A stretch of 17,950 nucleotides of DNA, from contig CAMPIL010000021.1 of NCBI GenBank assembly GCA_946886375.1, forward strand, positions 1-17,950. The letters are read 5' to 3'. The notes under the pieces are model-generated. The model did not search any database and was not told where the DNA came from. It worked only from the letters and a program-made list of their open reading frames with translations. The DNA is from an uncultured Phycisphaerales bacterium (GTDB lineage Bacteria > Planctomycetota > Phycisphaerae > Phycisphaerales > SM1A02). How positions within the stretch are numbered: position 1 is the stretch's first letter; every line of letters begins with the position of its first letter. The translations under genes were made by a program, and so were the position numbers. Below are positions 15,115 to 17,950 of the stretch, one piece after another.

Positions 15115-15867
15115 CTACCTTCGCGTCGCCCGCACCGTGCCGGCGCCAACCTGCAACCCACAGCGTGCGGCAGCGCGGTGCAACACCGCATCGATCATGG
15201 CGGGGGTCAGCCGCCCGGTGAAGGTGTTCTGCTGACTGACGTGATAACACCCAAGCAGGATCGTCGAGCCGATTTCAACTTCGCCGCCGTGCGCAAAGCG
15301 GGGACGAGGCGAAGGCATCTTCGCATCGTGCAATCGCGCTACAGCAGGCAACGCCGCGTTCCACGCAATTGCGCCCAGGCATATCACCACAGCCGGGCGA
15401 ATGATCTGGAATTCACGATCCAGGTAGGCAGCACAATTCGCCAGTTGCGAAGGCGTGGGCTTGTTCGCTGGTGGCGCGCAACGTGCAGCAGCTGTGATGT
15501 ACACGCCGCGAAGTTTCAGGCCATCGTCCTTGTGAGTTGATTTGGGCTGGTTCGCCATGCCGGCGCGGTGCAGAGCCGCGTACAGGAAGTCGCCTGAGCG
15601 GTCGCCGGTGAACATGCGGCCGGTGCGGTTGGCCCCATGCGCTGCGGGCGCAAGACCGGCGATCATTATTCGCGCACGTTCATCGCCAAAGGATGGAACG
15701 GGGCGGCCCCAATACTTCCAATCCACGTAAGACTTGCGTTTTGCCGCTGCGATCTTGCTGCAATACTCGCGCAGTTCCGGACACCGCCGACAATCGGCGA
15801 CTGCCCGGTTGAGCACCCGCAAGGAATCAAACGCCATCTCACGACGTGACTGCTTCTGCTTCATCAT
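15115..15867 (-). CDS. Family 5 uracil-DNA glycosylase (UdgB type, Fe-S)
   Basis: Removes uracil, and often other deaminated bases, from DNA to start base excision repair. 250 residues. Iron-sulfur ligands are expected at Cys26, Cys29, Cys130 and Cys145. The active-site loop GLAPAAHGANRTGRMFTGD (71-89) has the Ala-rich UdgB form without the polar catalytic residue of families 1 and 4. The second motif is HVSQQNTFTGRLT (209-221). CLGAIAWNA (163-171) is the conserved core strand and turn. The ATG at 15867 overlaps the stop of the S1/P1 nuclease as ATGA, so the two are coupled; a second Met at 15864 is possible. The epimerase-HAD gene starts 35 bases downstream. Confident in the family, less in the exact substrate range. 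Confidence 0.92.
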   Translation of the reverse strand: MMKQKQSRREMAFDSLRVLNRAVADCRRCPELREYCSKIAAAKRKSYVDWKYWGRPVPSFGDERARIMIAGLAPAAHGANRTGRMFTGDRSGDFLYAALHRAGMANQPKSTHKDDGLKLRGVYITAAARCAPPANKPTPSQLANCAAYLDREFQIIRPAVVICLGAIAWNAALPAVARLHDAKMPSPRPRFAHGGEVEIGSTILLGCYHVSQQNTFTGRLTPAMIDAVLHRAAARCGLQVGAGTVRATRR

Positions 15868-16715
15868 GAGCCGGGCGAAGTAGGTTCGGCTGGCCTGGTC
15901 GCCGGCGCAGGTGCTGAAGGCGTGGAGAAGACGTCGTTGAGCAGCGCAGCCAGTCGCACGCCTGCCATCGCCAATCGCTCCTCAACGATTGGGATGTTCC
16001 GTGCCTGGTATCGTGCATCCAATTGTCCATTGCGTGGCAACTGCTGGTACAGCCGCGCCGTGATCGCCATCGATTCGTTGGCCCACTCCACGGGATTCAT
16101 CGATCGCCGCCACAATTTCAAGCGACGATCGCTGATCGTGCGCTCAATGGCCTGGGTCATCGCCACACGATCGCCGGCCATGCGATGCTCGATCAACCCA
16201 AAATCCCACACTCGATGGAGATTCCAGTCGGGCTGCCCCAGCCAGGAAACCTTGACCTCGTTGCCGCCACGGTCGTCGCCGTAGGAAGCATGCAGCGGTT
16301 GATGGACGTCGCCCACAAAATGCACGAGGAATTTCAACGCTTCGATGCGCTGTTCGCGGGGAGCATTGGCATCGCGCAGCACGCCGGCGTATTTGTTGAT
16401 GGCTCCGATCACGCACGCGCCCTCCGGGCAATCGCGATCCAGATGCACGCGAACTTCGCCACGCGGAGCGTTGACGTAGTGCAGCGGCTTGGCCCAGTCG
16501 TAAGTCGGATCGCTGCGAATTTCATCAGCCCAGGTGCTGACATCAGCCAGCGAGCGATCGCCCAGCAAATCCTTTACCGCGGCCTTGGCCTGATCAGTGA
16601 GATATTTCGATGCAATGTCGCCCACGATGCGGTGGCCGTCGGGCCCCCACCCAAAGCATGGAGAGACACACAACGCGGCAGTCAGCAGCACAATCAGCGT
16701 CCACTTGCATCGCAT
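15864..16715 (-). CDS. Secreted zinc-dependent S1/P1 nuclease
   Basis: 283 residues with a signal peptide (about 1-22). Cleavage after FG would leave Trp23 as the mature N-terminus, which in this family binds zinc by its amino group. All nine expected zinc ligands are visible: Trp23, His28, Asp64, His79, His132, Asp136, His142, His167 and Asp171, in WGPDGHRIVGDIA, TWADEIR, PLHYVN, FVGDVHQPLHASYGDDRGGN and LHRVWD. The product is therefore expected to cut single-stranded DNA or RNA, or act as a 3'-nucleotidase, outside the cytoplasm, perhaps for nutrient scavenging. The tail (about 263-283) is Pro/Ala/Thr-rich. GGAG lies about ten bases before the ATG and a TATGAT box about 32 bases upstream. 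Its stop overlaps the start of the uracil-DNA glycosylase by four bases, an odd coupling of exported and cytoplasmic enzymes. Confidence 0.92.
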   Translation of the reverse strand: MRCKWTLIVLLTAALCVSPCFGWGPDGHRIVGDIASKYLTDQAKAAVKDLLGDRSLADVSTWADEIRSDPTYDWAKPLHYVNAPRGEVRVHLDRDCPEGACVIGAINKYAGVLRDANAPREQRIEALKFLVHFVGDVHQPLHASYGDDRGGNEVKVSWLGQPDWNLHRVWDFGLIEHRMAGDRVAMTQAIERTISDRRLKLWRRSMNPVEWANESMAITARLYQQLPRNGQLDARYQARNIPIVEERLAMAGVRLAALLNDVFSTPSAPAPATRPAEPTSPGS

Positions 16716-16746
16716 GTCAATTCATCTCCAATTCATGGAAAACGTG

Positions 16747-16752
16747 ATCATA
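16747..16752 (-). promoter_or_regulatory. Possible -10 box for the S1/P1 nuclease gene
   Basis: TATGAT on the minus strand matches five of six consensus positions and lies about 32 bases before the ATG at 16715. I see no good -35 at 16-18 bases upstream, so support is weak. Confidence 0.25.
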
Positions 16753-16773
16753 GTCGCTGCGCCCACTGGATTC

Positions 16774-16809
16774 GCTGCGTATGAAAATTTGCGGATCACA
16801 TGACGCAGC
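16774..16809 (-). repeat. Hairpin between the coiled-coil gene and the nuclease gene
   Basis: GCTGCGT-ATG (16774-16783) pairs with CAT-G-ACGCAGC (16799-16809), a 10-bp stem with one bulged base and a 15-base loop. It starts 12 bases past the stop of the minus-strand 239-residue gene, where a terminator would sit, but no T-run follows. It could mark the transcript end by another mechanism. Confidence 0.35.
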
Positions 16810-16821
16810 CGAGGCAGCGCA

Positions 16822-17541
16822 TCATCCTGGAACCTTCGTCAGCGCGGAATCATCCACCGGCAGCGGCATCAGGCTCATGCCGCCCGAGGCATCCACGATC
16901 AACTCGTAGGTGTGCCCGGCCTGAACCGGCAGGTACACGGCTTCGCCCTGCGCCACGCGCACGTTGAGTTGCCGGGCCATGTCCGCATCGGTGGCGATCT
17001 TCCAGAAATTCTCCCAGATGCGCTTTTCGAACTTTCCCGCATCCGTCGCCGCATACCCGGGCGGAATCGCCCCGGGCGTGTCGATGGGAAAACCCGCTCG
17101 CGGCTCAAGGCGGTCAGAGTAGATTCGCCGCAGGAGCACCAGCGTCTTGCCCATGAGCGGGTGTCCCTCGGCCACGTGCTCGGGGTCAAACTTCACCGTC
17201 CATGCGTCAACGAACAGCACGTTGCCGGGAATCGTGAACGTCTGCCGGGCCAGTTCTGCGCCCTTGTCGTCGAGTTCGATGAACTGAAGACTGGTCTGCG
17301 TGATGGCCCCGGCCTCACCCTGCATTTGATCAGTGACCTGCACATGGGCGATCCGGCGGTTGCGGCTGAGGCGGTCAATCATCGCTTCGCGCTCGGCCAG
17401 GTTCTGCTGCATCTGCTCGTTGAGGGTCTGCAGTTCCTTGATGGTCTTGGCCTGATGATCGAGCATCAACTGCCAATACGCGAGGAATGCCACGCCGCAG
17501 AAAAACAGCGTCACGATGCCGGTGCGAACGAAGGATGTCAT
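16822..17541 (-). CDS. Membrane-anchored coiled-coil protein of unknown function
   Basis: 239 residues. One membrane segment at about 7-25 (TGIVTLFFCGVAFLAYWQL) is followed by a heptad-like helix (28-62: KTIKELQTLNEQMQQNLAER, then EAMIDRLSRN) and a mostly beta-looking domain (65-230). Recognisable stretches are GNVLFVDAWTVKFDPEHV, GKTLVLLRRIYSDRLEPRAG, FPIDTPGAIPPGYA, FEKRIWENFWKIATDADMAR and QAGHTYELIVDASGG. I cannot assign a family. The plan suggests a protein anchored in the inner membrane with its bulk in the periplasm, perhaps forming a dimer through the coiled coil. No Shine-Dalgarno is visible before the ATG at 17541. It is divergent from the exported-protein gene at 17649 with 107 bases between them, so the two may share control. 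Confidence 0.7.
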   Translation of the reverse strand: MTSFVRTGIVTLFFCGVAFLAYWQLMLDHQAKTIKELQTLNEQMQQNLAEREAMIDRLSRNRRIAHVQVTDQMQGEAGAITQTSLQFIELDDKGAELARQTFTIPGNVLFVDAWTVKFDPEHVAEGHPLMGKTLVLLRRIYSDRLEPRAGFPIDTPGAIPPGYAATDAGKFEKRIWENFWKIATDADMARQLNVRVAQGEAVYLPVQAGHTYELIVDASGGMSLMPLPVDDSALTKVPG

Positions 17542-17574
17542 GGGGTCAACTGCGCTGGTGGATCAAAATCAAAA

Positions 17575-17593
17575 CCCGCAAGGCAGCGGGGTT
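17575..17593 (-). other. Short hairpin with T-rich flank in the divergent intergenic region
   Basis: CCCGC (17575-17579) and GCGGG (17586-17590) flank a 6-base loop. On the minus strand the stem is followed by TTTTGATTTTG, so it looks like a weak intrinsic terminator or attenuator ahead of the coiled-coil gene at 17541. The stem is short and this may be chance. Confidence 0.25.
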
Positions 17594-17648
17594 ACATGCA
17601 TATCGGCAAACATCCAGTGATGAGGCCAATTGACCGATAAGAACTGTC

Positions 17649-17950
17649 ATGCGCAGCGGTTTGACGATGCAACACTTCAAACAGCGGTTTCAGGCAGCGG
17701 GAATCGCTGCCGCCTTGGGACTGGGCCTGCACGCCGCCGCGTCCGCACCCGCCGTCGATGCGCAGGAGCCGGCCCGGGAGAACGGTGCGGCGCGTTTGCC
17801 TTCGTTGCAGCAGATCGTCAAGCACCTTGATTTCGAAGAGCCCGACGCAGCGCCCAACTCGCTGCCGCATTCGTTTTATCGATACATCGCGCCGAGCCAG
17901 GGCTTTCCGCCGTTCGGATCAATGCGGCTGACGTCTGCCGGAGGCTATGC
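17649..17950 (+). CDS. Exported protein of unknown function, N-terminal part; 3' end beyond the window
   Basis: The frame is open from an ATG at 17649 to the window end with no stop (100 codons). It starts MRSGLTMQHFKQRFQAAGIA, with a signal peptide: basic residues, then AAALGLGLHAAASAPAVDAQ, with likely cleavage near Ala-Gln. The mature start holds ARLPSLQQIVKHLDFEEPD and PHSFYRYIAPSQGFPPFGSM, with no motif I recognise. A second in-frame ATG at 17667 may be the real start, as it puts the basic stretch nearer the N-terminus. No clear ribosome site is visible for either. It is divergent from the membrane-anchored coiled-coil gene. Export is well supported; function is unknown. Confidence 0.65.
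   Translation, partial: MRSGLTMQHFKQRFQAAGIAAALGLGLHAAASAPAVDAQEPARENGAARLPSLQQIVKHLDFEEPDAAPNSLPHSFYRYIAPSQGFPPFGSMRLTSAGGY

Noticed and set aside
15080..15250. 57-residue N-terminal extension of the epimerase-HAD fusion
   Set aside because: The extension lies inside the uracil-DNA glycosylase gene and is Arg/His-rich; the Rossmann domain starts exactly at the ATG at 15079.
1..17950. CRISPR array, tRNA, rRNA, insertion sequence or prophage
   Set aside because: I looked for regularly spaced repeats, cloverleaf signatures, transposase motifs and phage genes and saw none; gaps between genes are all under 300 bases.

Overview
This GC-rich window fits a member of the Planctomycetota, most likely class Phycisphaerae. 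This is inferred from style rather than from a marker gene. The signs are several membrane proteins with CxxC...CPECG zinc ribbons, a stand-alone CoaB, an ECF sigma factor beside secreted secretin-N-like and small membrane proteins, and a tandem set of MshEN-type pilus ATPases. I see no tRNA, rRNA, CRISPR array, insertion sequence or prophage gene.

Layout. (1) Positions 1-3935, minus strand: a type IV pilus motor cluster, read in the order pilB-type ATPase (3935-2199), pilT (2088-973) and a second pilB/gspE-type ATPase whose 3' end lies beyond base 1. A 277-base AT-rich gap with a plausible promoter and a perfect 12-bp palindrome precedes the last gene. (2) Positions 4088-9090, plus strand: coaB (TTG start), an exported protein with two secretin-N-like regions and a coiled coil, an ECF sigma factor that overlaps a single-pass membrane protein (candidate anti-sigma), an ion-transporter-superfamily Na+/H+ antiporter, and a SAM methyltransferase. 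(3) Positions 9096-17541, minus strand: a long run of same-strand genes. In transcription order these are a membrane-anchored coiled-coil protein of unknown function, a secreted S1/P1 nuclease, a family 5 uracil-DNA glycosylase (ATGA overlap with the nuclease), a TIGR01777-type epimerase fused to a Cof-type HAD phosphatase, the branched-chain aminotransferase ilvE, a Yip1-like zinc-ribbon membrane protein, and two more zinc-ribbon membrane proteins with an ATGA overlap. (4) Positions 17649-17950, plus strand: the start of an exported protein, divergent from the coiled-coil gene.

How the genes may work together. PilB-type ATPases power pilus extension and PilT powers retraction, so the left block is one machine. 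The exported secretin-N-like protein, the sigma factor and the small membrane protein could form a cell-envelope signalling unit. The three zinc-ribbon membrane proteins downstream of ilvE look like one co-transcribed, lineage-specific group of unknown role. CoaB and IlvE are ordinary metabolism.

The best candidates for something undescribed are the sigma/secretin-N module, the epimerase-HAD fusion and the zinc-ribbon trio. None is proven novel here. All functions are read from recognisable motifs by eye, with no database search.
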